Part shown: in pieces, positions 36,307-44,490 of the stretch
Position numbering within the stretch: position 1 is the stretch's first letter
Layout: each line of letters opens with the position of its first letter
NCBI GenBank assembly: GCA_049841275.1
Contig: JASGDN010000038.1
Location: forward strand, 33,172-97,171
Reading direction: 5' to 3'
DNA length: 64,000 nt
Origin: JASGDN01 sp049841275
GTDB lineage: Bacteria > Chloroflexota > Chloroflexia > Thermomicrobiales > UBA6265
The notes under the pieces: model-generated
What the model saw: the letters and a program-made list of their open reading frames with translations, nothing else
Database searches by the model: none
Told to the model about the DNA's origin: nothing
Program-made: the position numbers and the translations under genes

Positions 36307-36671
36307 GTGGGCATCTCCCGTGAAGGCGTCGGCTCACCGCCATCCTTTTCGGGCGCATGATGACTGGCATCACCGTGCTGGCCGGGATGGGAACGGGGAA
36401 ACGGACGCGATCGCACGATGGGCCAGTGTGTGGCCCTCGGAACCAAAGAGGGCGGGAGTGCTTGGTGGAAATCGGGATACGCGCGGCGGAGGTCATCCGC
36501 CGGGTCCGATCGAGGGGATCAGGTGAGGCGGGATGCCGTCGTCGGGAGCGGTCCGGAGATCGACCAGCGCACTCCGCCGGGACTACTGCCAGAGTCCATG
36601 AGCAGGGAACGCCTCCTGATGTATCGACGGCCAGGGAGCGGTTCGCAACGAGCGACCGCGGGGCCACGCGA
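36307..36671 (-). promoter_or_regulatory. Long 5' leader of mgtE with stem-loops
   Basis: About 360 bases separate the mgtE promoter from its ATG, with no supported gene inside. Two minus-strand hairpins are clear: CGGCGGA with TCCGCCG (36484-36502, five-base loop) and a 6-bp one at 36420-36436 (GGGCCA with TGGCCC). It does not match the M-box (ykoK) consensus by eye. Such a leader before an Mg2+ transporter suggests Mg2+-dependent control of elongation or translation; this is inference. Confidence 0.4.
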
Positions 36672-36701
36672 GGTATACGCCCGGCTCGTCCGGTGTGTCA
36701 A
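36672..36701 (-). promoter_or_regulatory. mgtE promoter
   Basis: Minus-strand TTGACA (36696-36701) and TATACC (36672-36677) with an 18-base spacer, a near-consensus promoter just downstream of the WYL regulator stop codon. It directs transcription through the long leader into mgtE. Confidence 0.6.
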
Positions 36702-36771
36702 GGCCGTTCGCGGAATGTTTGCGATTTGCTCCACGCATCGGTCCGTGCCGGCGATCTCCGCCGCCGGACAG

Positions 36772-37755
36772 TCATGGGAGTGGGTCGGGCAAGCCGTTGG
36801 TTCTGTCCGGTTCGTTTGCCTCGACGAGCTCGCGGCCGATACGGGCGAGCTCGGCACGAACGCTTTCCGGCTCCAGAACCGTCACCATCTTGCCCCATCC
36901 GGCCAGTTGGGATGCGAGCATGAACGGTTCCGGCGCGGACACAAGCAGGTCGATCGTGCCATCCGGGTGGGGAGCGGACGCCGGTATGTGGAGTTGGGCG
37001 CCGAACCGGTCGCGCAGGACTTCCGCGAACCGGGCGGGTACGCGAATCCGGGCCGTCGTGGTTGCGCGCTGACGCTCGACTTCTTCCACGGTACGCTCCC
37101 AGGCGGAACCGAGGTCGAATCCATCCGGCATATCCGCTGGCAGTGCCGTCAGTTCCGCCTTGTTAATGCGGTCGATGCGGAAGGTTCGCTCGCCCGCATC
37201 GGTGCGGGCGATGAGGTACCAGATGCGGCCCTTTCGGATCGTGCCTAGTGGATGCACGGTCCGGCTCGATCGTTCTCCTGTGCGGTTCGCGTACCCGATC
37301 CGGAGTTGGCGGCGCTGGACGATCGCCGTTTGCACCGTCTTCAGGAAGGGCGGCTCGTGGTCCTCGCGGTGATCCCACATCGCGCGGTCGATGACGGTCG
37401 CCTGTGCTGCCCGGGCGGCCTCTTCCCGGAAGGGTGTGGGAAGTGCTTGCAGCAGCTTCCGCAGGGCGGACTGGGTGGCGTCATTGGTGTTGGAGGCGGG
37501 TCCAAGCAGGAGAAAGAGGGCGTTTGCCTCATCGGACGTGAGGCCGGTGAGATCGGTGCGGGCGCCGCCGACGAGCGACCAGCCGCCGTTGCGGCCCGGC
37601 TGGGCGTAGACGGGCACGCCGGCGAGGGAGAGCGCCTCCAGGTCCCGGCGCGCGGTCGCGAGGGAGATACCGAGTTCCGCCGCGAGGTCGGCGGCGGTCA
37701 CGCGGTCGCGGGCTTGCATCAGGAGCAGGATGGAGATCAGGCGGTCGGCTCGCAT
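36772..37755 (-). CDS. WYL-domain transcriptional regulator (YafY/DeoR type)
   Basis: This 327-residue protein starts with a winged helix, 'MRADRLISILLLMQARDRVT' then 'ELGISLATARRDLEALSLAG', followed by the 'VPVYAQPGRNGGWSL' stretch. The WYL module is near residues 145-215: 'QRRQLRIGYANRTGERSSRTVHP', split as seen, with 'GRIWYLIARTDAGERTFRID' replacing the W-Y-L triad. A C-terminal WCX-like region ends the chain. WYL proteins bind nucleic-acid or small ligands and often regulate adjacent genes. It is divergent from a VOC gene by 119 bases, a common arrangement. TATGAT lies six bases before its ATG, suggesting a leaderless transcript. Confidence 0.87.
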   Translation of the reverse strand: MRADRLISILLLMQARDRVTAADLAAELGISLATARRDLEALSLAGVPVYAQPGRNGGWSLVGGARTDLTGLTSDEANALFLLLGPASNTNDATQSALRKLLQALPTPFREEAARAAQATVIDRAMWDHREDHEPPFLKTVQTAIVQRRQLRIGYANRTGERSSRTVHPLGTIRKGRIWYLIARTDAGERTFRIDRINKAELTALPADMPDGFDLGSAWERTVEEVERQRATTTARIRVPARFAEVLRDRFGAQLHIPASAPHPDGTIDLLVSAPEPFMLASQLAGWGKMVTVLEPESVRAELARIGRELVEANEPDRTNGLPDPLP

Positions 37756-37761
37756 GAGTCG

Positions 37762-37767
37762 ATCATA
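37762..37767 (-). promoter_or_regulatory. -10 box of the WYL regulator, leaderless arrangement
   Basis: Minus-strand TATGAT ends six bases before the ATG at 37753-37755, so the transcript should begin at the start codon. No convincing -35 is visible and no ribosome-binding site could lie in such a transcript. Confidence 0.5.
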
Positions 37768-37874
37768 CCGGAAGATGCCCGAAAAGTGCTCGGGAGATGA
37801 GCGCTTTTCTCCGTAGTGTGAAGTCAGGCCGATCGAATTGCGGTCGGCTGGAACGACGCGAAAGGACGCGGACC

Positions 37875-38291
37875 ATGCTGCGCGGATTGACGACGGTTGC
37901 CTACGCTGCGTTCGACCATGAAGGAGCCAAGCGCTGGTACGCCGACCTGCTCGGGGTCGAGCCGTACTTCGACCGTCCGGAGTATGTCGAGTTCCGGATC
38001 GGGGATTACCAGCACGAACTGGGGATCATCAATACGGCCCGGTTCGGAGCGCTCGGCGCTGAAGCGCCGGAATCATCTGCGCCGGGCGGTGCGATCGTCT
38101 ATTGGCACGTCGATGATGTTCCGGTGACATTGGCCCGGCTGGAGGCAATGGGGGCGACGATTCATCATCCGCCGCGCGATTTCGGCGAAGGCTTCATCGG
38201 CGCGGCGGTGGTCGATCCGTTCGGGAATATCCTGGGGATCATGCACAACCCGCACTATCTCGATGTGTTGGCCGGGATAGGAGAGGTGTAG
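37875..38291 (+). CDS. VOC-family protein divergent from the WYL regulator
   Basis: This 138-residue VOC protein has the opening 'LTTVAYAAFDHEGAKRWYAD', then 'YVEFRIGDYQHELGIINTAR' with two His/Glu candidate ligands, 'AIVYWHVDDVPVTLARLEAM' and 'GAAVVDPFGNILGIMHNPHY'. The last Glu-equivalent is Ile/Met. Similar proteins are often paired with WYL/YafY regulators. The ATG at 37875 follows GAAAGGACG. Its end is close to a hairpin. Function unknown. Confidence 0.82.
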   Translation: MLRGLTTVAYAAFDHEGAKRWYADLLGVEPYFDRPEYVEFRIGDYQHELGIINTARFGALGAEAPESSAPGGAIVYWHVDDVPVTLARLEAMGATIHHPPRDFGEGFIGAAVVDPFGNILGIMHNPHYLDVLAGIGEV

Positions 38292-38302
38292 TCAATGGCG
38301 CT

Positions 38303-38343
38303 CGCGACCGGGATGAATTGTTGCCCTATCCATCCCGGTTGCG
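38303..38343. terminator. Hairpin terminator between VOC gene and MFS exporter
   Basis: A 13-bp stem with one G-U pair (38303-38315 with 38331-38343) and a 15-base loop, between two convergent genes. It probably ends both transcripts. Confidence 0.55.
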
Positions 38344-38407
38344 TCGGACGTTTCGAACTACCCCACGACGGCGAAGTGGCAAGCAGCGGATCCTGTTTGT
38401 GCGGTGG

Positions 38408-39694
38408 TCAGGCGCGGGCAATCACCGTGGCGCGGGCGCGATGTGCGCGCAGCGCCGAGACCAGCAACGGTACGATCAGGCACGTTGCGGCGATCGTGAG
38501 AAGTCCGTAGGAGCCAAAGCCGACGATCATCCCGGAGATGAGACCGGCGCTGGCGCCTCCGAATCCCATCAGAACGTCCGTCGTTCCCTGGACGTTCGGG
38601 TGATGCTCGGAAGGAACCGCGTCGGTGAGCAGGGTCGAGCCGGCGATCATCGTGCAGGACCAGCCGAGGCCGAGCATCGCGAGGCCGACCGCCAGTTGCG
38701 GCGCTTCGTGCCCGCTCGCGGTCCCGGCAGTTGCGAACGCGGCAAGCAGGATCAGGCAGCCGACCACGATTACCGGGATGCGTCCGTAGCGGTCGGCCGC
38801 CACTCCCACGAGCGGCGAGGCGGCGTACATGCCGGCGATGTGCAGGCTGATGACGATGCCGATCACTTCCAGCGAACCGCCGCCGTCGTGCAGGTGAACG
38901 GGCGTCATCGACATGACGGCGACCATCACGGCGTGACCTGCCACCACGGAAAGGAATCCGAGGGTCGCGGCGCGAATCGCGAAGATCGTGGCAAGCGCAT
39001 CCCTCATCGAGCGTTTCGGGCGTGCGGCCATGTGGCCCTCGGCCTCGCCACGCATGGCGCGTGCGACCAGGAGCGGGTCCGGCCGCAGCAACAATCCGAC
39101 GAGCAGGGCCGAGAGTACGAAGACCGTGCCGGTGAGCAGGTAGGGGCCGGCAAGCCGGGGAATGCCGAGCTTCTCGCCGAGGTCGCCCATCGGGGAGGAG
39201 AGGTTCGGGCCAAGCACAGATCCGATCGTCGTTGCCCACACGACGGTGGCGAGTGCGCGTCCACGATGCGCCTTGTCCACCAGGTCCGTCGCCGCGTATC
39301 GCGACTGGAGGGTTGCTGTTGTACCGCCGCCGACCGCCATCAGGCCGAGCAGTGTGAGCGGAAAGAAGCGCACGATCGCACCGAGGATGACGAGCATCGC
39401 GCCGGCCAGTCCGAAGGCGTAGGCAAGTAGAAGGCCGGGCCGCCGTCCGCGTTCGTCCATCAGCCGGGAGACCGGGATGGCGATCAAGGCCGCTCCAACG
39501 ACCGAGGCCGCTGCCGCGAGACCGCTGAACTTCTCTGACGACAGATCGGCTGCGAGCAACGCCCCCACGGCCGACCCCGATGCGACGCCGATCCCTCCGA
39601 GGGTCTGGGCAAGGGCGAGGACGGTTACCACCCGGCGCTGGGTGGCCTGCCGGTCGACGGCAAGCGGCAGGGACGTCGGGATGGTCTGTTCCAC
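38408..39694 (-). CDS. Major facilitator superfamily transporter
   Basis: This 428-residue protein has 12 predicted membrane helices in two halves. The loop 2-3 motif is 'VSRLMDERGRRPGLLLAYA', the MFS A-motif in modified form. 'VGVAADRYGRIPVIVVGCLI' is its second-half counterpart. The protein is of the drug/metabolite exporter type, substrate unknown. It starts at GTG 39692-39694 with GAGG upstream. The downstream hairpin at 38303-38343 probably ends its transcript. No partner gene is adjacent. Confidence 0.84.
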   Translation of the reverse strand: MEQTIPTSLPLAVDRQATQRRVVTVLALAQTLGGIGVASGSAVGALLAADLSSEKFSGLAAAASVVGAALIAIPVSRLMDERGRRPGLLLAYAFGLAGAMLVILGAIVRFFPLTLLGLMAVGGGTTATLQSRYAATDLVDKAHRGRALATVVWATTIGSVLGPNLSSPMGDLGEKLGIPRLAGPYLLTGTVFVLSALLVGLLLRPDPLLVARAMRGEAEGHMAARPKRSMRDALATIFAIRAATLGFLSVVAGHAVMVAVMSMTPVHLHDGGGSLEVIGIVISLHIAGMYAASPLVGVAADRYGRIPVIVVGCLILLAAFATAGTASGHEAPQLAVGLAMLGLGWSCTMIAGSTLLTDAVPSEHHPNVQGTTDVLMGFGGASAGLISGMIVGFGSYGLLTIAATCLIVPLLVSALRAHRARATVIARA

Positions 39695-39955
39695 GGCGGT
39701 GCGGTCCTCACGAGAGACGGCGGATTCAGTCGACCGATTGTCGCATGAATCCGGATCGCTCGTGGGGCCATTGTGACCGGAGCGACATGCCTCGGAACCA
39801 TTCGATCGGCTTGTGCGTCATAGAGGATGGGAAGCACGATCTGTCGACAGGATTGCAACTCAACCGAACCTGAACGCGGCGCGCCTCGCTGGCACGGTGC
39901 CAGCTGGGAGGGGTGTGTTGCGTCTCGCGAACGATCATGAGAAGAGGAGGAGCCG

Positions 39956-40963
39956 ATGAGGCTTCGACGTGGTGTTCTCGCCGTGGGATTGTTTGTTCTG
40001 AGTCTGAACGGAGCGACAGCCGCATTGGCTTCCGATGCCGTGGATGGTCCCGATGAGCTGCCGACCATTGGCGCGACAGGTGTCCCGACGGGCACCGTCG
40101 CGCCGACGATGGTCTCCACCGAACCGGCGGAGCCGACGCAGGTGCCGACGGAAGAACCGAGCTCCGACCTGGTGCCAGTACATGTCGCGGTGTGGTTGTG
40201 CGGAGACGCGAAGTGCCCGGAACCGGTGCAGATCGTGGCCGGTGTTCTGGTGGGTGCGGTCGAAACCGGGAGCGGTCAGTTGCTGGCGGAGTGCCTGACC
40301 ACTGACGACGCGGCTGGGTGCAGTTTCAGCGTCCCCGCCGGTACGGACTGGACGCTCAGGTGGGACGAGTCGGCAATCCCGGCCGGCTACGTATTCGACA
40401 GCGTGTCCACCGTGACCGGCGGCGGTTGGGAGGGTGAGGCCTACATCCTCCAGTTCGTCCCCGTGCCGGAGGAACCGCAGGTCGAGACCGTGCATGCCGG
40501 CGTGATGCTTTGTGACGATGCTAGGTGTACGGATGGCGAGCTGCTGGCCGGAATCGGTGTGGCGTCGGTGGACACCGGCACGAACGCGCAGGTCGACAAC
40601 TGCGAGACGGCGGGTGATCCGGCCGTCTGCGCGATCGATGTTCCGCTGTACGCGCCGTGGAGCCTGACCTGGGACTCCACCGCCATCCCGGATGGGTATC
40701 GCTATATCGGCGAGCTGGCTGTTGTGGATGGCGGGGCCTATCCGGTCCTCTACCTGATCCGCCTCGTGCCGGACGACGTTCCGACTGTCGTGCCGACCGT
40801 TTCTCCCTCGCCAACCAAGGTGCCGGTGTCGGGTCTGCCGAAGACGGGCGCCGGTGACAACACACCGGGAGCCGGCCTCGGTGCCGGCGCAGCGATGCTG
40901 GCGGTATCGGCGTTCGGGCTGGCCGGCCTCGGTGCGGTTGCCATGCGCCGCCGCGTGTCGTAG
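39956..40963 (+). CDS. Secreted surface protein with LPKTG sorting signal and two cysteine-pair repeats
   Basis: This 335-residue exported protein has a signal peptide (residues 1-26, ending near 'TAALASDA'), then a Thr/Pro/Glu-rich spacer. Two homologous repeats of about 100 residues follow. Each starts with a 'VxLCxDxxC' pattern ('VAVWLCGDAKCPEP', 'AGVMLCDDARCTDG') and ends '...YILQFVP' or '...YLIRLVP', with inner Cys pairs suggesting disulphides. The C-terminus has LPKTG (near residue 293), a hydrophobic helix and 'MRRRVS': a sortase-type cell-wall sorting signal. GAGGAGGAG precedes the ATG. Function is unknown; a wall- or S-layer-anchored display role is inferred. Confidence 0.83.
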   Translation: MRLRRGVLAVGLFVLSLNGATAALASDAVDGPDELPTIGATGVPTGTVAPTMVSTEPAEPTQVPTEEPSSDLVPVHVAVWLCGDAKCPEPVQIVAGVLVGAVETGSGQLLAECLTTDDAAGCSFSVPAGTDWTLRWDESAIPAGYVFDSVSTVTGGGWEGEAYILQFVPVPEEPQVETVHAGVMLCDDARCTDGELLAGIGVASVDTGTNAQVDNCETAGDPAVCAIDVPLYAPWSLTWDSTAIPDGYRYIGELAVVDGGAYPVLYLIRLVPDDVPTVVPTVSPSPTKVPVSGLPKTGAGDNTPGAGLGAGAAMLAVSAFGLAGLGAVAMRRRVS

Positions 40964-40991
40964 TCGCCCGCAACGACGTTACTAGGAACCC

Positions 40992-41026
40992 AACGAGGGC
41001 CGCGACATCGTGTCGCGGCCCTCGTT
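40992..41026. terminator. Bidirectional hairpin terminator
   Basis: Perfect 16-bp stem (AACGAGGGCCGCGACA with 41011-41026) and a TCG loop, between the LPKTG gene stop and the convergent PPOX gene stop. AA/TT base pairs close it. Confidence 0.72.
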
Positions 41027-41047
41027 GCTCGTTGTCGGCTTGCCGCC

Positions 41048-41434
41048 CTAACCCTGGGCGACGATCTTCTCTGGTTCGATCAGGAAGGTGACGCGCACCT
41101 GACCCTCCGGGATCGGGAAGTCACGACCATCGTAGTCGCGCGAGAGTTTGTGAATCAGCGACGGCTCATCCTCGATGACCTCGACAACCTTGCCGCGTAC
41201 CTCGATGTAGCGCTGGCCGTTGTCCGGGTCCACGACGAGCACGGTTGCCTGCGGACGCTCTTTCAGGTTGCGATACTTCTGGCGGCCGGCGGCGGTGTTG
41301 ATCCGGACATGCCCGTCGGCGTAGTCGCCCCACACAGGCGTGACCTGCGGTTGCCCGTCTGGCTGCACAGTGGCGAGCGCGACCAGGATCGGGCGGTCGA
41401 AAAGGTCCTTGTAGGCATCGGGAATCTGGGCCAT
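41048..41434 (-). CDS. PPOX-class F420/FMN-dependent enzyme
   Basis: This 128-residue split-barrel protein of the pyridoxamine-phosphate-oxidase-like superfamily has 'LFDRPILVALATVQPDGQPQ', 'TPVWGDYADGHVRINTAAGR' and 'QKYRNLKERPQATVLVVDPD', then 'YIEVRGKVVEVIED'. The pattern is that of Rv1155-type F420-dependent or FMN-binding reductases and not true PdxH. The reaction is unknown. I chose the ATG at 41432-41434; an in-frame start 19 codons earlier gives an unlikely Arg-rich leader. It is convergent with the LPKTG gene and monocistronic. Confidence 0.82.
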   Translation of the reverse strand: MAQIPDAYKDLFDRPILVALATVQPDGQPQVTPVWGDYADGHVRINTAAGRQKYRNLKERPQATVLVVDPDNGQRYIEVRGKVVEVIEDEPSLIHKLSRDYDGRDFPIPEGQVRVTFLIEPEKIVAQG

Positions 41435-41695
41435 GGAGGAATGCGTCCTTCGTTGTCGTGGTTCGGGGCGGATTCCCCGGCCGGTTGCCACACGTGCAGC
41501 ATACCGGGAGCGAAGCTCCGGATCGCGCCGGGGCCGGCAATCGCTGCGCCAATGGTAAACGCTTCCCTTTGGATAGCGCTACGCTTGGGAAAGGCCAGAT
41601 CGGGCATTCCCCTCAGGGAGTGTCCCCGTTCGATTGCGCGGGCTGCATAATGAGTGCGTTCGGCCCGATCGCTCGCACCGAGGAGGAGATGCTCC

Positions 41696-42277
41696 ATGCG
41701 TACCCGGCTTGCTCTGCTGTTTGCCCTGATACTCGCGCTCGGCCTGCCCGGCGCCGAAGTCGCCTATGCCCGCGACGATGTTCCGCGCCCACCCCAGTTC
41801 GGGCCGACTCCAACGGCCACAGGCGGTGACGACGAATCGACATCCTCGCCGGCCTGCGCCGGGCTTTCCGACTACTATCGCGATCTCAACCGCGCATTCA
41901 TGGGCGCTGATGCGCTGAACGACTTCCTCAACGCCGGTGCGCAGTACGAGGATCTCACCGCGAAGGAGGCGAGGCCGATCGTGGCGGCGGTGGACGACCT
42001 GGTCGACACGATCGACGGACTCGACGTGCCGGAAGTCTACGCCGATGGCAACAAGGGCATTGCCATGCTGATCGGGTTTATCGGCGACCAGGTGACGTTC
42101 TACGGGCTCGATTCGACGAAAGTCCCCAAGGTGACGGTGGTCGACGAGGCGTACCAGTTGCTGTACGACGGCGAGACGGCCACCGCAAAGGCCTGTCCGC
42201 GCGAGATTGCGGACTTTGGCGGTTACATCTTCATCGATCCCAAGTCGATCGAGGATGAGGTCGATACCGGCAATTGA
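41696..42277 (+). CDS. Secreted protein of unknown function
   Basis: This 193-residue exported protein has a clear signal peptide ('RLALLFALILALGLPGAEVA', residues 4-23). A Pro/Thr spacer follows, then a helical domain with one Cys near residue 53 ('SPACAGLSDYYRDLNRAFM') and another near the C-terminus ('ATAKACPREIADFG'), which may form a disulphide. I do not recognise a family. AGGAGGAG precedes the ATG at 41696. The esterase gene starts 55 bases downstream and may be co-transcribed. Nothing indicates function. Confidence 0.75.
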   Translation: MRTRLALLFALILALGLPGAEVAYARDDVPRPPQFGPTPTATGGDDESTSSPACAGLSDYYRDLNRAFMGADALNDFLNAGAQYEDLTAKEARPIVAAVDDLVDTIDGLDVPEVYADGNKGIAMLIGFIGDQVTFYGLDSTKVPKVTVVDEAYQLLYDGETATAKACPREIADFGGYIFIDPKSIEDEVDTGN

Positions 42278-42331
42278 TCGGCGATCGTTTCAGCCGGCAT
42301 TCGGGATGCAACCACGCGAAGGACAGATCCG

Positions 42332-43069
42332 ATGGCAGTGCTCGACGTGCAGTTCTTCAGTCCGGCCCTGAACAAGCAGACCAGCTACACCGTGCTCCTG
42401 CCCGAGCGGGGGACCGGTCCGTTTCCGGTGCTCCTGCAACTGCACGGGCTGACCGACAACCATCGTTCATGGATTCTCCAATCCAGCCTCACACGACATG
42501 TCGACGCCTATCCGTTCATTGTTGTGCTGCCGGATGGCGGTACATCGTGCTACTTGAACTGGCCGGCGCCGGACCGGATCGGGCGGGCGGACTACGAAGA
42601 CCTCATGGTGCGCGACCTGCGGGCGCATGTGACGCGCCACTTCGATGCGAGGCCGGGGGCATGGGCGATCGGCGGACTTTCGATGGGCGGGTACGGGTCG
42701 ATGCGGCTTGGCCTGAAGTATCCGGATCTCTTCGCCTCGATCTGGTCGCATTCCGGTGCGTTCCATATCGGAAATATCCTCGATATGCAATGGGCTCCCG
42801 ACCAGGATGACATCGATGTGCTGAAGCTGGCGACCCGGCTGGCGGCGCGTCCTGCAGCGGAGCGTTCGGCGATCGCGTTCGATTGCGGCACGGAAGACGA
42901 GTTGATCCAGCACAACCGCGACTTCCACGCTCACCTGGATGCCTTGGGGATCGAGCATATCTACCGGGAACATGCGGGTGGGCATACCTGGGATTATTGG
43001 GACGATCATGTGCGGGAAGCGCTGGCTCGGCATGCGGAGATCCTGGGTGTCGATCGAGTGATAGAATAG
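42332..43069 (+). CDS. Esterase, D-type alpha/beta hydrolase
   Basis: This 245-residue serine esterase of the esterase D/tributyrin esterase family has the oxyanion stretch 'LQLHGLTDNHRSW' (near residue 37), nucleophile elbow 'GGLSMGGYGSMRLGLKYP' (near 111-128), Asp in 'IAFDCGTEDELI' and His in 'AGGHTWDYWDDHV'. A close paralogue lies at 51713. The protein is cytosolic with no signal peptide. Family members hydrolyse short acyl esters or S-formylglutathione; which applies is unknown. GAAGGACAG precedes the ATG. It precedes the DnaJ-like gene by 69 bases, with a hairpin between. Confidence 0.86.
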   Translation: MAVLDVQFFSPALNKQTSYTVLLPERGTGPFPVLLQLHGLTDNHRSWILQSSLTRHVDAYPFIVVLPDGGTSCYLNWPAPDRIGRADYEDLMVRDLRAHVTRHFDARPGAWAIGGLSMGGYGSMRLGLKYPDLFASIWSHSGAFHIGNILDMQWAPDQDDIDVLKLATRLAARPAAERSAIAFDCGTEDELIQHNRDFHAHLDALGIEHIYREHAGGHTWDYWDDHVREALARHAEILGVDRVIE

Positions 43070-43086
43070 ACATAATAAACGATACA

Positions 43087-43112
43087 TACCCGCCAGGGAT
43101 TGCTGGCGGGTA
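43087..43112. terminator. Hairpin between the esterase and dnaJ-like genes
   Basis: Perfect 10-bp stem (TACCCGCCAG with 43103-43112) and a GGATTG loop, 18 bases past the esterase stop and 27 bases before the dnaJ-like start. It may terminate the esterase transcript or sit in the dnaJ-like leader. It is not a CIRCE or HspR operator. Confidence 0.5.
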
Positions 43113-43138
43113 TTGGTGGGACGAGGTGACGAGCGACC

Positions 43139-44161
43139 ATGGATTTTCAGGACTACTACGCCATTCTGGGCGTGCCGAAGATGGCTACCGAGAAGGAGAT
43201 CAAGGCGGCCTATCGCAAGAAGGCTCGCCAATATCATCCGGACCTGAACCCGAACGACGATGATGCGGTCGAGCAATTCAAGCGGGTTGCAGAAGCGAAT
43301 GAAGTACTTTCCGATCCGGAGAAGCGCAAGGCCTACGACACCCTTGGCGAGCAGTGGCGCGACTACGAGCAGTGGAAGAAGGCGGCGGAAGCTGCCGGCC
43401 AGCCGTCCGGGATCGAGGACTTCCAGCGTGTGCTGCGTGGCTACGGCGCGGGAGCCCGTGGCGGCCAGTCGCATGCGTACGAGGGCGGATTCCCCGGTGG
43501 TGAGACGTACACGACCTATTCGCAGGAGGACCTGGAAGATCTCTTCGGCGGGGACAACCCGTTCTCCGATTTCTTCCAGTCCTCGTTCGGTGGCGGCGGG
43601 CGTTCGGGCCGCCGGTCCACCGCGCCACGCCGGGGCCGCGACTACGAATACGAGATCGAGGTGACGCTCCAGCAGGCCTACCGCGGTGCGACGACCCAGC
43701 TGACGTTCGCGCGGCAGGGCGAGCCGGATCGTACGCTGGAGGTCACGATTCCCGGCGGTGTGACGGATGGGTCGCGCATCCGGCTGGCCGGGCAGGGGGC
43801 GCCGGGGATCAATGGCGGCGCGAGTGGCGATCTCTTCCTCATCGTGTCGATGCTGCCGGACAGGCAGTTCACGCGCGACGGTGACGACCTCACCGTGAAG
43901 GTGAATGCTCCGTTCACCGACTTCCTGCTCGGTGGCTCCGTCCATGTCCCCACCCCGGATGGCCGGCGGCTGGAACTGACGGTTCCGTCCGGGACGCAGG
44001 ATGGCCGGGTTTTCCGGTTGCGTGGGCAGGGCATGGTGAAGCTTGGCAAGAGGGACCAGCGCGGCGACCTGTTGGCCGAGGTGCATGCCGACCTGCCGAC
44101 GTCGCTGACCGCGGCCCAGCGTGAGGCGATCCAGCGGTTCCGCGACGAAGGGGGGCGATAG
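43139..44161 (+). CDS. cbpA: DnaJ-like co-chaperone without zinc finger (CbpA type)
   Basis: This 340-residue type B J-domain protein has a J domain at residues 3-70 with HPD in 'ARQYHPDLNPNDD'. A Gly/Phe-rich linker follows to residue 165 ('EEDLEDLFGGDNPFSDFFQS' region, with the acidic EDLFGG). Two C-terminal beta domains follow: 'GRDYEYEIEVTLQQAYRGAT', 'VTIPGGVTDGSRIRLAGQGA' and 'TVPSGTQDGRVFRLRGQGMV'. The CxxCxGxG zinc finger of true DnaJ is absent, which is the CbpA architecture. It stimulates DnaK. The ATG at 43139 follows GAGGTGACGA. The HTH gene starts two bases after its stop, so both form an operon. Confidence 0.93.
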   Translation: MDFQDYYAILGVPKMATEKEIKAAYRKKARQYHPDLNPNDDDAVEQFKRVAEANEVLSDPEKRKAYDTLGEQWRDYEQWKKAAEAAGQPSGIEDFQRVLRGYGAGARGGQSHAYEGGFPGGETYTTYSQEDLEDLFGGDNPFSDFFQSSFGGGGRSGRRSTAPRRGRDYEYEIEVTLQQAYRGATTQLTFARQGEPDRTLEVTIPGGVTDGSRIRLAGQGAPGINGGASGDLFLIVSMLPDRQFTRDGDDLTVKVNAPFTDFLLGGSVHVPTPDGRRLELTVPSGTQDGRVFRLRGQGMVKLGKRDQRGDLLAEVHADLPTSLTAAQREAIQRFRDEGGR

Positions 44162-44163
44162 CC

Positions 44164-44490
44164 ATGAACCACAGCAGCCATCAGCATCAGACCCTCCATA
44201 CCGCCGAGCGCGTGGAGGTCTACACCGAGCATTACCGGATTGCCCTCGCGGCAGAAACGGTCGGCCTGCCGGAGCGACAGGTCCGGCGCTACGTTCGCAT
44301 CGGCCTTGTGCCGAGCACGACGCGGGAGCGTGAGGCATATATCGACGCGGAAGGGATTGCCCGTCTGCGCAAGATTCGTCGCCTCAGCGAGGACGTAGGC
44401 CTGAATGCGGTCGGGATCGAGGTCGTGATGCGTCTCCTCGACCAGATCGACGATCTGCAACGGCAGGTTGACCGGCAGATGCGTTCCTGA
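44164..44490 (+). CDS. MerR-family HTH protein, HspR/CbpM-like
   Basis: This 108-residue protein has a MerR-type winged helix: 'IALAAETVGLPERQVRRYVR' then 'IGLVPSTTREREAYIDAEGI', 'ARLRKIRRLSEDVGLNAVGI' and a C-terminal coiled helix 'VVMRLLDQIDDLQRQVDRQM'. This pattern is the HspR/CbpM group, which sits next to a dnaJ/cbpA gene and either represses heat-shock genes (HspR) or modulates the J-protein (CbpM). Its start is two bases after the CbpA stop. The N-terminal 25 residues include a His-rich patch. The J-protein/regulator pair is standard; whether it binds DNA here is not known. Confidence 0.85.
   Translation: MNHSSHQHQTLHTAERVEVYTEHYRIALAAETVGLPERQVRRYVRIGLVPSTTREREAYIDAEGIARLRKIRRLSEDVGLNAVGIEVVMRLLDQIDDLQRQVDRQMRS

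Noticed and set aside
36521..36530. AGGTGAGGC resembling the start of an M-box riboswitch
   Set aside because: It is on the plus strand, opposite to mgtE, and no other M-box part follows. It is a chance match.
43079..43138. HspR (HAIR) or CIRCE heat-shock operator before the dnaJ-like gene
   Set aside because: Neither CTTGAGT-N7-ACTCAAG nor TTAGCACTC-N9-GAGTGCTAA is present; the hairpin there has a different sequence.
42467..44338. A 623-codon minus-strand frame across the esterase and dnaJ-like genes
   Set aside because: It opposes two genes with complete motifs, is Arg/Pro/His-rich and has no known fold.
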